From positions 33,787 to 97,786 of the forward strand of contig CAXSZX010000020.1 in assembly GCA_964242115.1 (NCBI GenBank): a DNA stretch of 64,000 nt. Reading direction: 5' to 3'. Position 1 is the stretch's first letter, and each line of letters opens with the position of its first letter. This document shows positions 24,446 to 33,680 of this stretch, in pieces. The position numbers were made by a program, and so were the translations under genes. Origin of the DNA: BOG-908 sp964242115 (GTDB lineage: Bacteria; Pseudomonadota; Alphaproteobacteria; Acetobacterales; Acetobacteraceae). The notes below the pieces were generated by a model, which saw only the letters and a program-made list of their open reading frames with translations, searched no databases and was not told the origin of the DNA.

Positions 24446-25168
24446 ATGCTGTTTCCTGCTGACCTGACTGCATCCGCGGCCAAACTGACCCTCTCGGAGC
24501 GGCTGGACTGGCTGAGCCATCTTACGGCGCCTCAACGCGAGCAGGTGGCACGCACGGCCAAGGCGCTGGAATCCGGCGAGCTGGTGGTGGTGATGGACGC
24601 GGTAGCGGGGACAACCGCCGGCCACGGGTTCCTGCTCGGGGTCGCCGCACTCGCAACCGCAGAGACGGTCAACACCACGGTCACCTGGGGGCGCGGGCTG
24701 ACCTGCTTCAGCGTCACCGCGGAACGCGCGATGGCCCTGGGCCTGGTGCTCGCCGGCGAGTATCGCGAGGGCTACCGCGGCCCGATCCTGCTGCGCTCGG
24801 TCGAGGCGGCCGAGTGCGACGGCACCGGCATCTCCGCAGCAGACCGCGCGCTGACCCTCCGCGCGGCCGGTGCGCCCGACGCCGGCATCTCCAGCCTCAA
24901 ATCGCCGGGCCACGTCATGCCCGCGATGATCGCCTACCGCGGACGCGAACACCGCGCGAGCGCCGACATCGCGCTCGACCTCGTGCGTCACCTGACGTCC
25001 TACGACGTAGCCGCCTGGACGGACATTCTGGACGATGACGGCGAAGTCGCCCCCGCCGCCTACTGCCAAGCGCTGGCCGACCGCCTTGGTGCGACCAGCC
25101 TGGAGATCAGCGGCACGTTTGGCCCCGAGGCATTCGCCTCCACTGGTAGAAGCGCACACTCAGCCTGA
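24446..25168 (+). CDS. RibB-like (DHBP synthase fold) protein with degenerate active site
   Basis: A 240-residue protein resembling 3,4-dihydroxy-2-butanone 4-phosphate synthase of riboflavin synthesis. Conserved features are the GRGLTCF strand, TGISAADRALTLRA (residues 127-140), the SPGHVMPA motif and a late DDDGEVAP. The acidic loop DDEDRENEGD that binds Mg2+ and ribulose 5-phosphate reads DAVAGTTAGHG here, and the GHTE metal-ligand motif is also missing. Canonical catalysis is therefore unlikely. An in-frame ATG at 24341 would add 35 residues from repeat sequence, so 24446 is preferred. I saw no FMN riboswitch upstream. Confidence 0.7.
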   Translation: MLFPADLTASAAKLTLSERLDWLSHLTAPQREQVARTAKALESGELVVVMDAVAGTTAGHGFLLGVAALATAETVNTTVTWGRGLTCFSVTAERAMALGLVLAGEYREGYRGPILLRSVEAAECDGTGISAADRALTLRAAGAPDAGISSLKSPGHVMPAMIAYRGREHRASADIALDLVRHLTSYDVAAWTDILDDDGEVAPAAYCQALADRLGATSLEISGTFGPEAFASTGRSAHSA

Positions 25169-25449
25169 GCTGGCTGCCACTCTAACGGACCAGACATTTC
25201 GCGTCGGCGGACACGAGCTTCGTAACGAACATTTTCAGCACTCGAGGCACTATCACTAGGTGGGTGAATTGTCCGAGTATCTTAGGTGTCAGTCACCTCT
25301 CGGGCCGTTCGGAACCTTCGAGGTAAGCGTGACCCACAGCCTCAGGTGGCTCGGCCTTGAACGGGATTAACGACGACGGTGCGTCGAACGAGGTTCTTCG
25401 TTCCGACACTCGAACCCACCTGCTTATATCAGAGTAAGCGGGCTTTCGG
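25169..25449. other. intergenic region, no gene seen
   Basis: About 280 bp between two converging genes, without a hairpin repeat. An imperfect dyad at 25378-25412 (GGTGCGTCGAACGAGG with CGTTCCGACACTC) may act as a terminator. Confidence 0.35.
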
Positions 25450-25716
25450 TCACTTCGGAACGATCACCGATTTGTCGTTCGTCGCCGGCGGCTTGATCAC
25501 CGGCGTCGGCAGCGCCGCATGCGGCTTCGGCGTGACCCGCATTTTCGGGTCGACTTGCGCCGGCGGGTTTGCCGGTGTTTTCGCAGCGCTGGTGGTTCCA
25601 GGCGACCCGAAGGCAGACCCAGCAAAGGCCGCCGCTACGAGCAGCACCAGCGCGAACATCTTCCACGCCCGCAAGTCGACTGACTCGCTCCGCACGCCGG
25701 CTCGGTAACGTCTCAT
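25450..25716 (-). CDS. small proline-rich secreted protein
   Basis: An 88-residue protein. An N-terminal signal-anchor or signal peptide (MFALVLLVAAAFAGSAFGS) is followed by a Pro/Ala/Lys-rich mature part of about 50 residues without recognisable domains. The ATG at 25716 has GGAGG nine bases upstream, which supports a real gene. The function is unknown. Confidence 0.55.
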   Translation of the reverse strand: MRRYRAGVRSESVDLRAWKMFALVLLVAAAFAGSAFGSPGTTSAAKTPANPPAQVDPKMRVTPKPHAALPTPVIKPPATNDKSVIVPK

Positions 25717-25796
25717 GCTGCACCTCCGGCGGTTGCAACGCGCGAACGCAGGATGAAGATGCGTCGAGTCACGCGCCTGATACGGCGCGGCAGAAG

Positions 25797-25942
25797 CAAG
25801 CATCTTCTTTTTCGAGAAAAAGAAGCAAAAAGCTTTTGCGAGCGCTGTCGCGGACAGCTGAAACGACACGCCTCGTCCTGCCCCACCCGACGAGAGCAAG
25901 TTTTCTGGTTTTTCAAAAAAGAACCGCTTGCCTTGCCCTCAT
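25797..25942. repeat. AT-rich hairpin repeat
   Basis: CATCTTCTTTTTCGAGAAAAAGAAGC, then GAGCGCTGTCGCGGACAG, then TTCTGGTTTTTCAAAAAAGAACCGC next to the egtB stop. Confidence 0.75.
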
Positions 25943-27168
25943 TCATCGTAGGCAAGCCGAACACCCGTAAACTGCCACCGCTTCGAAGGATGGAAGAAGT
26001 TACGGTAGCTCGCCCGCGTATGGCCATCCGGCGTGGCCATCGAGCCGCCGCGCAGCACCATCTGATTGATCATGAACTTGCCGTTGTACTCGCCGACGGC
26101 GCCGGGCGCCGCGCGGAAGCCCGGGTAAGGCAGGTAGGCGCTGTTGGTCCACTGCCAGACGTGCCCGGTGAGTTCCGACACCGCGTCCGCGCCGCCGACC
26201 GCGTGGGCCACCTCGAGCTCCGCCTCGGTGGGCAGCCGGGCGCCGGCCCAGCGCGCGTAGGCGTCCGCCTCGTACCAGCTCACGTGGCGCACCGGCGCGT
26301 CCGGGTCGAGGTCTTGCAAGCCGCCAGGCGTCATCTGCTGCCAGGCGCCGTCCTTGCCGGCCCGGCGCCAATACAGCGGCGCCTCCCAGCCCTCGCTGCG
26401 CGCCTGGTCCCAGCCGTCGGCCATCCAAAGCGTGGCCTGGCGGTAGCCGCCGTCCTCCATGAAGGCGGCGAACTCGGCGTTGCGCACCAGCCGGGTGGCG
26501 AGCTGGCAGGGCGTCATCCAGACGCGGTGCCAGGGTGTCTCGCTGTCGAAGCAGAACGAGCTCTCCGGGTCGCGGTGGCCGATCGCGGCGATGCCGCCGG
26601 GCAGGCTCACCTTGCGTGTCGGGCCGGGCGTATAGGCCGGCTCCTGCCAGCCCGGCTGGCTGGGCGGCATCAGCGGGCTCTGCGCGAAGGCGTGCAGGAT
26701 GTCTGTCTGCAACAGCTCCTGGTGCTGCTGCTCGTGGTGCAGGCCGAGCTCGAGCAGCCGCGCGCCTTCCTCCGGCGCAGTGCCGATCCAGGCGGTGATC
26801 ACGGCGTCCACCGCGCGGCGGTAGGCGGTGACCTCCTCGGCGCTCGGCCGGGTCACCAGACCGCGGAACGGGCGCGGGTGCCGTTCGCCCATCGCCTCGT
26901 AGTACGAGTTGAACAGAAAGCCGAAACGATCGTCAACCGCGCGGTAGCCGGGGATGAAACGCGCGGCCACGAACGTCTCGAAGAACCAGGTGGTGTGCGC
27001 GCGGTGCCATTTGGCGGGGCTCGCGTCCGGCATGGATTGCACGCACTGGTCTTCGCCGGAGAGGCTCGCGGCGAGCGCCTCGGTGTAGGCGCGGATGCTG
27101 CGGTAGGCCGCCGCCAGTCTTTCCCGCGTGTGCGTGTTGGCTCGAGTGCTTGCCTGCAAAGTTGTCAT
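25939..27168 (-). CDS. egtB: ergothioneine biosynthesis sulfoxide synthase EgtB
   Basis: A 409-residue protein with a DinB-like N-terminal domain carrying the iron site (KWHRAHTTWFFE and the HxxxHxE motif in HHEQQHQELL) and a C-terminal FGE-sulfatase domain (EFAAFMEDGGYRQ, RHVSWYEADAYARWAGARLP, TGHVWQWTNSAYLPYPGF, VLRGGSMAT). EgtB joins hercynine to a thiol donor with oxygen, forming the ergothioneine C-S bond. The ATG at 27168 follows GGAGGCGAA at ideal spacing. No egtD is visible nearby, so the methyltransferase would have to be elsewhere. Confidence 0.88.
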   Translation of the reverse strand: MTTLQASTRANTHTRERLAAAYRSIRAYTEALAASLSGEDQCVQSMPDASPAKWHRAHTTWFFETFVAARFIPGYRAVDDRFGFLFNSYYEAMGERHPRPFRGLVTRPSAEEVTAYRRAVDAVITAWIGTAPEEGARLLELGLHHEQQHQELLQTDILHAFAQSPLMPPSQPGWQEPAYTPGPTRKVSLPGGIAAIGHRDPESSFCFDSETPWHRVWMTPCQLATRLVRNAEFAAFMEDGGYRQATLWMADGWDQARSEGWEAPLYWRRAGKDGAWQQMTPGGLQDLDPDAPVRHVSWYEADAYARWAGARLPTEAELEVAHAVGGADAVSELTGHVWQWTNSAYLPYPGFRAAPGAVGEYNGKFMINQMVLRGGSMATPDGHTRASYRNFFHPSKRWQFTGVRLAYDE

Positions 27169-27415
27169 TTCGCCTCCTGCCGGCGAGCGGCGGGGCCGCG
27201 GGACGGATTGCATACGACCTGCCTGCAGCCGGGGCGACTGATGTTGGGTGGCGGCGGCCACAGGCAACTCGCTTTCACCTTTTCTCAACGACTCCTCGCC
27301 AGAACACGAAAAAAGCCGCGCGAGATAAATTCTTCTTGCAAGCGTAACGTTTACCCGCAATTAAGAGTTGCAGTGTCAAAACGTTTTCTCCCGCGTTCGG
27401 CGAGAGGACGGCACC

Positions 27416-30400
27416 ATGGCACGCAACTTCGTGTGGCTTTCAATCGGAGGTGGTGCGTGGAACCTGAGGACCAACTGGGCAGACGAGACGGACGGGTCCA
27501 ACCCCTCCGCGTTCGCCCCAGCGGCCGCGGATAGCGTGACCGTGGCCGGACCCAGCACCGCGTCTGTGCAGACGATCACCGCGGGTGCGTCCAGCCCCGG
27601 CCTCGCCGCGTCCGCGCTGTTGCTCGGCAACACGCTGCTGTCCGGCAGCTTCGACATCGGCGCGCTGACGCTCGGCCAGGCCGGCGCCGGCGGCCTGCTG
27701 GAACTGGCGGGAAACACCGCGCTGGCCACCGGCACCGCAAGCGTGGTCGCCGGCAGCCTGCTGGTGGGCGCGGGCGCCAGCCTGTCCGCATCGGGATCTT
27801 TTAGCCTCGGCGGGTCTGGCGACGGCAGCGCCACCTTCAACATGACCGGTGGCGGCCACGCGGCAGTGGCCTCGCTGTTCCTCGGCGAAGCAGGGTCGAG
27901 CATCTACGTCGATCCTGCCTCGGTGCTCGAGGTGGGCGGCGCCGGCCTCGGCAGCGCCGGACAGCTGACCGTCGATGCCGGCGCGACGCTTTCCGGCCAG
28001 GGCAACGCCGACGCCTACGGCCAGCTCGCCAACAACGGAACCATCTCCGCCCAGGGCGGCACGCTGCTGTTGGGCGCAGTGTCCGGCAGCGGCACCCTGC
28101 TGATCGGCACCGGCGCTACGCTGGCGCTGAACGGAGCGTGCGGCGCCGGCCAGGCGGTGAGCTTCGCCGGCAGCGGCGCCACGCTGACGCTGGAGGCCGA
28201 GTACGACGCGCCTGCCGGCACGCTCACCGGCTTTGCCGCAGGCGACGCGATCGACGTGGCCGGCAGCCAGATCTCGGCGGCCAGCTACCTGCAGACCGGC
28301 CCCGGCGCCGGCGTGCTGAGCCTGCTCTACGGCACCCAGACCGCGCTGAGCCTGCGTCTGGCCGGCAACTACGCAGGCTGCGTGTTCCTGGCCACCGGTG
28401 ACGGCGACGGCGGCACGCTCGTCACCGTGGCGGCCGCCAGCAACGGCGGCAGCGGCGGCCCGCCCCCGGGCACCTCCACGCCGGATGTCTACGCCTGGTC
28501 CGGGGCGGCCTCGGGCAGCTGGGGTTCGGCCGCCCTGTGGTCGGACGCCAGCCTCAACCAAATCCCGGCCGCCTTGGCACCCGGGGCGAACGACCTCGTC
28601 AGCATCGCCGGGCTGGCTACCGCCTTTACCGTCATCGCCGGACCGGGCAACGCGGCCGCGCTGAGCGTCACCGGCGAGGTGGCGCTATTGGGCAGCTTCG
28701 CTGTCGGCACGCTGACCATCGGCCAGGCTTCCGGTACTCCCGGCGCGCTGGACCTCACCGCAGGCGGGCTCGCGGCCTCGCAGGCCGTCATCGCCGATGG
28801 CACGGTGGCGGTCTCCGGCGCCGGCGTCTCGCTCAGCGTTGCCGGCACGCTCACCCTCGGCGGCGGCCCGTCCGGGGTCGGCCTGCCCACCGCCTCGCTC
28901 TCCGCCAACGCCGGCGCTGCGGTGCAGGCTGCCAGCCTGGTGCTCGGCGGCGGCTCCGGTGCCTCGATCACCACCGACCCTATCGGCAGCGTCGAGGTCG
29001 GCACCACCGGCGGCGCGCAGGCAGGTGCGGTCACCATCGATGCTGGTGCCACGCTGGCCGGCAACGGTGCCGTGAACCCCTACGGCACCATCATCGACAA
29101 CGGCACCGTGTTCGCCACCGGCGGCACGCTGAGCCTGGGCGCGGTTTCCGGCGGCGGGTCCCTCGTGGTCGATGCCGGCGCCACGCTGGAGCTGCTGGCC
29201 GCCACCGCCGCCCCGATCACGCTGGACGGCAGCGCCGCTTCCGGCTCCATCCTCGCCTTTGCCGGCGCGCAATCCGCACCGTCGGGCACCATCACCGGCT
29301 TCGTCCCCGGCGACGCGATCGACCTTGAGGGCAGCCCGCTCACCGCGGTGACGCTGCAGCCGGCCACCGACACGCTGGTGCTGAGCTACGGCACCACCGT
29401 GGTCGCCCGCCTGGCGCTGTCGGGCAGCTTCGCCAGCGAGCGCTTCGTGATGACCCCGGACGGCGGCGGCGGCACGCTGATCTCAGTGGTGGCCGGGACC
29501 GGCGGCGGCGGCGGCAACATGCAGGCCGGCACCGACCAGCTCACCTGGGCCGCGCCGGTCAGCGGCGCCTGGGGCACCGCACGCAACTGGACGGACACCA
29601 CCATCGGCGCCAAGGCCAGCCTGCCGCCGGGCGCGCAGACACCGGTGCAGATCACCGGCCCTGGTGGGACCGCCTTTATCGACGTCACCTCCAACGGCAC
29701 CTGCGCCAGCCTCTCTGCATCCGGCAACGTGGTGCTGTCGGGCACACTCGGCACCGGCGCGCTCGCCGTCGCCACCGCGGGCACGCTGGTGCTGCAGTCG
29801 GCGGTGAGCGCCACCGGGGCGCAGGTCTCGGCCGGCGAGCTGCTGACCAGCGGCGCCGGCAACGGCCTGACCGACCAGGGCACGCTGGCACTGTCCGGCG
29901 CCGCGGCCGTTCTGGGCGCACAGGGCCACAGCACCATTCAGTGCGGCGCGCTCTCGCTCGCCGGCGGCGTGGTGAGCGCGGACAGCACGTCCTCGGTTGA
30001 AGTGGGCACGCTCGGCGGCGCGGCGCTCGGCGCCGTCACCATCGACGCCGGTAGCGAGGCAAGCGGCGCCGGCAGCATCGGCCTCTACGGGCTGGTGATG
30101 GACAACGGCGGCATCACCGCTTCCGGCGGCACGCTGTGGCTCGGTGCCGTCGGCGGCAGCGGCGCGCTGTCGATCGGCACAGAGGCCACGCTGGCGCTGG
30201 CCGGCACGGAAGCCTGCCCGATCGCGTTTGCCGGCGGCGGGGCCACGCTGCTGCTGGAACAGGCGGCGCTGCAGGCTGGCCTGGTGGTCTCCGGCTTTGC
30301 CGCAGGCGACGCAATCGACGTTGCCGGCACCCCGGTCGACAGCCTGTCCTGGCAGCCCGGCAGCTCGGCGCAGGGCAGCTCGGGGGTCGGCACGCTCAAC

Positions 30401-33004
30401 TTGATCGAGGCGGGGCAGACCGTGGGCCAGCTCCTGCTCGCCGGCAGCTTCGCCGGCCAGGCCTTCTCGCTGCAGCCCGACGCTGGCGGCGGCAGCGAGG
30501 TCGTCCTCTCGCCGGTCAGCATCTCCGGCCCGCCTGCAGGCACCGCCACGCCGGACACCTACGTTTGGACCGGCACGCAGGGCACCAACTGGTCCAACGC
30601 CGCCAACTGGTCCGACACCAGCACCGGCCAGACGCAAGCCGCCCTGGCGCCTGGCCAGGACGACCTGGTCAGCATTGCCGGTGGCAGCCTGTTACCCGTC
30701 CTCGTCACCGGCATGGGCGACGCGGCCTGGCTCGGCCTGACCGGCACGGTGTCGCTGGCCGGCATCTACGCCGCCGGCACCCTGGCGGTGGGCAGCCCGC
30801 AGCAACCCGGCCTGTTGGCGCTCGGTGCCGCTGGCGACGTCGCAGCCGCGTGCGGCCAGGTGACGGGCGGCGTGGCACTCGCCGGCGGCACGCTGTCCGT
30901 GAGTGGCACGCTGGCACTGGGTCAGTCCGGCGGCCAGGGCGGCGTGCTGCTGGCGGACGCGGCGGGAATGGCGGCAGTCGGCGTCCTCACCCTGGCCGGC
31001 ATCGGCAGCGACGTGGAAACGGACGCCACCGGCAGCATCGAAGTCGGCGGTCAAGCGGGCGGCCGGGCCGGTGCGGTCACCGTGGACGCCGGCGGCCTCA
31101 TCGCCGGTGCCGGCAGCCTGGCATTGTCCGGGCTGCTGGTCGACCAGGGCGAGGTCGCGGCCAGCGCGGGCACGCTGGTGGTGGGCAGCGTCTCCGGCAG
31201 CGGCACGCTGCTGGTGGGCGTAGGCGCCAGCCTGGCACTGGGCGGCACGGCGTCCGCCAGCCTGACTGTGGATTTCGCCGGCGGCGGCACGCTCAGCCTC
31301 GGCCAGGCCGCCCTCGCCGGCACTCCCGCGCTCGCCGATTTCGGCGCCGGCGACGCGGTCGTCCTGGCGGTGAGCGGCGCCACCAACGCGAGTTACGCGC
31401 AGACCGGCCCGGATGCGGGCGTGGTCACCATCGATGACGGCAGCGACGTCCTGGCCCAGCTCACATTGCTCGGGTCCCAGGACGGCGTCGCCTTCAGCGT
31501 CGCCGGATCAGCCGGCGGCGGAACCATCCTGACATCGGCACCGGACAGCACGTCCGCTCAAGGAGGAAATTTCATGACGAACCCGACTTCAAGCGGCGGC
31601 AGCCTGGTGACCGCCGTCATGCTCGAGCAGGACCTGCAGGGCGCACTCTCCTACGCGGAGTCCGAGCTGAACACCGTGCTGGCCAACCGCACGGTGTACG
31701 AATGGTGGTCCGCCGACGGCCTGCCTGCCGGATCCGCCTTCACCTTCAGCTCGACCGTGGTGAGCGTGGAGGTGGTGGGCCCGCTGACGTCGCAGACCGG
31801 TTCGGGCGACGGCCCCGGCAGCACGTTGGCGCTGCAGTCGGGCTACAGCGCCCTGCTGCTCGAGGGCGGCGAGAACGTGAACGTCACCGATGGCGGGCTC
31901 GGCCACGCGCTGATCGCCGGCAACTACGGCAGCGACGCGATCGCAGCACTCGGCGACGGCGACACGCTGGTGGGCGCGACGGGTGCCAACACGGTCTTCT
32001 ACGCCAAGCTGCAGCCCGGCGTGGCCTCCGCGGTCACCGGCCACGACGTGACGATCCAGGGCGGCGGCAACGACACCATCGCCACCAACAGCGACGCGGC
32101 CCTGGTGTACACCAGCCACGGCGGGCGCAGCCTGGTGTTCCTGGGCGCAGCGCAGTCCGAAAGCGGCGTCGGCAACGACGTGCAGCTGAACGGCTCGGAC
32201 ACCGTCATCTGCGGCAGCGGCGGCGACGACAACGTCACCGTCAACGCGGCAGCCGGCCTCGCCGGCGACGTCGTCTTCGGCCCGCCCTCGGGCACGCTGC
32301 ACTTCGTCGGCGGCAACACGCCGTCCACCGTGGTGGGCGGTGCCGGCGGCCAGCTTGTGGTGCAGGGCGGTGCGGCCAACGGCAGCCTGATCTGGGCCGG
32401 TGCGAGCAACCTGGACTACGTGGCCGGCGGTGGCGCTGCCACCATCGTCGGCGGCAGCGGACAGACCCAGGTGCAGGGCAACGGCCCGGTCACCGTGTTC
32501 GGCGGCACCGGCGAGGGCTTGTACTCCGGCGGCGCAGGGTCGGACTTCATCGTGGGCCAAGGTGCCAGCACAGTGCAGGCGGCCGGCGGCGGCGGCGTGG
32601 TCTTCCTGGTCGGTGGTGCCAACGCGGTGGTCAACGGCAGCAGCGGCGCGGTGGTCTCCGGCGGCGCCTCCTCGGGCAACGACGTCTTCAACGCCGGCGC
32701 CGGCCAGGAGACGCTGTTCGGCGGCCACGGCACTGACACGTTCACCGGCGGCACCGGCAGCGCGGTGCTGGCCAGCAGCGGCGGCACCGACACCTTCAGC
32801 TTCACCAACGGCCAGGGCGGCGGCCACGACTACCTGCTGAATTTCAACCCTGGGCAGGACGTCATCGACCTGAACGGCTACGGCGCCACCGACCCCACGA
32901 TCACCTATGCGTTCGGCGACAGCATCCTCAACCTGCAGGACGGCACCCAGGTCGTCGCCATCGGCGTACCCCACCTGACGGACTCGTCGATCAGGCTTGG
33001 ATGA
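27416..33004 (+). CDS. giant repetitive secreted protein with RTX-like C-terminus
   Basis: A 1,862-residue, Gly/Ala/Ser/Thr-rich protein with almost no lysine and no classical signal peptide. Residues 1-1385 are four modules of about 340 residues starting near 1, 355, 705 and 1045. Each opens with a W...G.W...NW.D segment, runs through parallel-beta-like repeats (SxEVG..G.A.GAVTIDAG; ASGGTLWLGAV.GSG) and ends near a GFAAGDAIDVAG-type motif. Residues 1387-1862 are a different domain with haemolysin-type repeats (GGHGTDTFTGGTGSAVL) and a terminal DVIDLNGYG block, as in type I secreted proteins. At the junction lies a perfect internal ribosome binding site and ATG. A surface or matrix role is likely; the substrate or partner is unknown. 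Confidence 0.75.
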   Translation: MARNFVWLSIGGGAWNLRTNWADETDGSNPSAFAPAAADSVTVAGPSTASVQTITAGASSPGLAASALLLGNTLLSGSFDIGALTLGQAGAGGLLELAGNTALATGTASVVAGSLLVGAGASLSASGSFSLGGSGDGSATFNMTGGGHAAVASLFLGEAGSSIYVDPASVLEVGGAGLGSAGQLTVDAGATLSGQGNADAYGQLANNGTISAQGGTLLLGAVSGSGTLLIGTGATLALNGACGAGQAVSFAGSGATLTLEAEYDAPAGTLTGFAAGDAIDVAGSQISAASYLQTGPGAGVLSLLYGTQTALSLRLAGNYAGCVFLATGDGDGGTLVTVAAASNGGSGGPPPGTSTPDVYAWSGAASGSWGSAALWSDASLNQIPAALAPGANDLVSIAGLATAFTVIAGPGNAAALSVTGEVALLGSFAVGTLTIGQASGTPGALDLTAGGLAASQAVIADGTVAVSGAGVSLSVAGTLTLGGGPSGVGLPTASLSANAGAAVQAASLVLGGGSGASITTDPIGSVEVGTTGGAQAGAVTIDAGATLAGNGAVNPYGTIIDNGTVFATGGTLSLGAVSGGGSLVVDAGATLELLAATAAPITLDGSAASGSILAFAGAQSAPSGTITGFVPGDAIDLEGSPLTAVTLQPATDTLVLSYGTTVVARLALSGSFASERFVMTPDGGGGTLISVVAGTGGGGGNMQAGTDQLTWAAPVSGAWGTARNWTDTTIGAKASLPPGAQTPVQITGPGGTAFIDVTSNGTCASLSASGNVVLSGTLGTGALAVATAGTLVLQSAVSATGAQVSAGELLTSGAGNGLTDQGTLALSGAAAVLGAQGHSTIQCGALSLAGGVVSADSTSSVEVGTLGGAALGAVTIDAGSEASGAGSIGLYGLVMDNGGITASGGTLWLGAVGGSGALSIGTEATLALAGTEACPIAFAGGGATLLLEQAALQAGLVVSGFAAGDAIDVAGTPVDSLSWQPGSSAQGSSGVGTLNLIEAGQTVGQLLLAGSFAGQAFSLQPDAGGGSEVVLSPVSISGPPAGTATPDTYVWTGTQGTNWSNAANWSDTSTGQTQAALAPGQDDLVSIAGGSLLPVLVTGMGDAAWLGLTGTVSLAGIYAAGTLAVGSPQQPGLLALGAAGDVAAACGQVTGGVALAGGTLSVSGTLALGQSGGQGGVLLADAAGMAAVGVLTLAGIGSDVETDATGSIEVGGQAGGRAGAVTVDAGGLIAGAGSLALSGLLVDQGEVAASAGTLVVGSVSGSGTLLVGVGASLALGGTASASLTVDFAGGGTLSLGQAALAGTPALADFGAGDAVVLAVSGATNASYAQTGPDAGVVTIDDGSDVLAQLTLLGSQDGVAFSVAGSAGGGTILTSAPDSTSAQGGNFMTNPTSSGGSLVTAVMLEQDLQGALSYAESELNTVLANRTVYEWWSADGLPAGSAFTFSSTVVSVEVVGPLTSQTGSGDGPGSTLALQSGYSALLLEGGENVNVTDGGLGHALIAGNYGSDAIAALGDGDTLVGATGANTVFYAKLQPGVASAVTGHDVTIQGGGNDTIATNSDAALVYTSHGGRSLVFLGAAQSESGVGNDVQLNGSDTVICGSGGDDNVTVNAAAGLAGDVVFGPPSGTLHFVGGNTPSTVVGGAGGQLVVQGGAANGSLIWAGASNLDYVAGGGAATIVGGSGQTQVQGNGPVTVFGGTGEGLYSGGAGSDFIVGQGASTVQAAGGGGVVFLVGGANAVVNGSSGAVVSGGASSGNDVFNAGAGQETLFGGHGTDTFTGGTGSAVLASSGGTDTFSFTNGQGGGHDYLLNFNPGQDVIDLNGYGATDPTITYAFGDSILNLQDGTQVVAIGVPHLTDSSIRLG
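31560..31576 (+). promoter_or_regulatory. internal Shine-Dalgarno and ATG inside the giant gene
   Basis: AAGGAGG (31560-31566) lies seven bases before an in-frame ATG (31574). It marks the start of the 476-residue C-terminal region (MTNPTSSGGSLVTAVMLEQD). Its position at the exact domain boundary argues for a former or still active separate start. Confidence 0.7.
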
Positions 33005-33018
33005 TGCGGGGGCGAAAC

Positions 33019-33054
33019 GGGCGGCGGCGCGGGCGTGCTTGGCCCACGCCGCCC
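33019..33054 (+). terminator. predicted stem-loop terminator of the giant gene
   Basis: GGGCGGCG and CGCCGCCC close an outer stem, and GGGC/GCCC an inner stem around GTGCTTG, starting 15 bases after the stop codon. No clear T-run follows. Confidence 0.5.
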
Positions 33055-33182
33055 GAAGCCTTACAAACCGGCAAGTTTAGCCGCACTTCTCTTGCGGCGA
33101 CTCTACCGCCACCCCTAACCTGCTGAGAGCAGCCGCCGGCGGCGCATCCGCGTCCCGGCTCCTGCGGTCAAGGAGACCAAGC

Positions 33183-33680
33183 ATGTCTCTCAGCGTCCAA
33201 ACCAGTCCAGCCGCTAACCCCCTCGACGTGATGGAGCAGATCGTCTCCGCCAACGAGTGGGTGTTCGACCGCCGCTCGGACGCCGAGATGGCCGCCGAGG
33301 CTCCGGGCAAGTGGTGCGACTACGGGCTGTATTTCAGCTGGTCCGCCGAGATCTCCGCCATGCACTTCACCTGCACCTTCGACCTGAAGGTGCCCGCGCC
33401 CCGCCGCGCCGCCCTTTACGAGCTGCTGGCCCGCGCCAACGAGCGGCTGTGGATCGGCCATTTCGGCATGGACAGTGACGACGGCATGCCGCTGTTCCGT
33501 CACTCTGTGCTGCTGCGCGGCGCGCCAGGTGCCTCCGCCGAGAGCCTCGAGGACATGGTCGACATCGCGATCACCGAGTGCGAGCGCTTCTACCCCGCCT
33601 TCCAGTTCGTGCTGTGGGGCGGCAAGACCCCGGCCGAGGCGCTGGAAGCTGCCATGCTGGAGTGCGTGGGCGAGGCGTGA
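33183..33680 (+). CDS. YbjN-domain protein
   Basis: A 165-residue cytoplasmic protein with a YbjN/type III chaperone-like fold (GLYFSWSAEISAMHFTCTFD, RAALYELLARANERLWIGHF, VLLRGAPGASAESLEDMVD). In alphaproteobacteria this gene usually precedes proC, as here. The precise role is unknown. Its stop codon overlaps the GTG start of proC by three bases (GTGA). Confidence 0.8.
   Translation: MSLSVQTSPAANPLDVMEQIVSANEWVFDRRSDAEMAAEAPGKWCDYGLYFSWSAEISAMHFTCTFDLKVPAPRRAALYELLARANERLWIGHFGMDSDDGMPLFRHSVLLRGAPGASAESLEDMVDIAITECERFYPAFQFVLWGGKTPAEALEAAMLECVGEA

Noticed and set aside
27440..32974. Many long antisense reading frames inside the giant gene
   Set aside because: High-GC repetitive coding sequence produces them. 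None has a ribosome binding site or domain.
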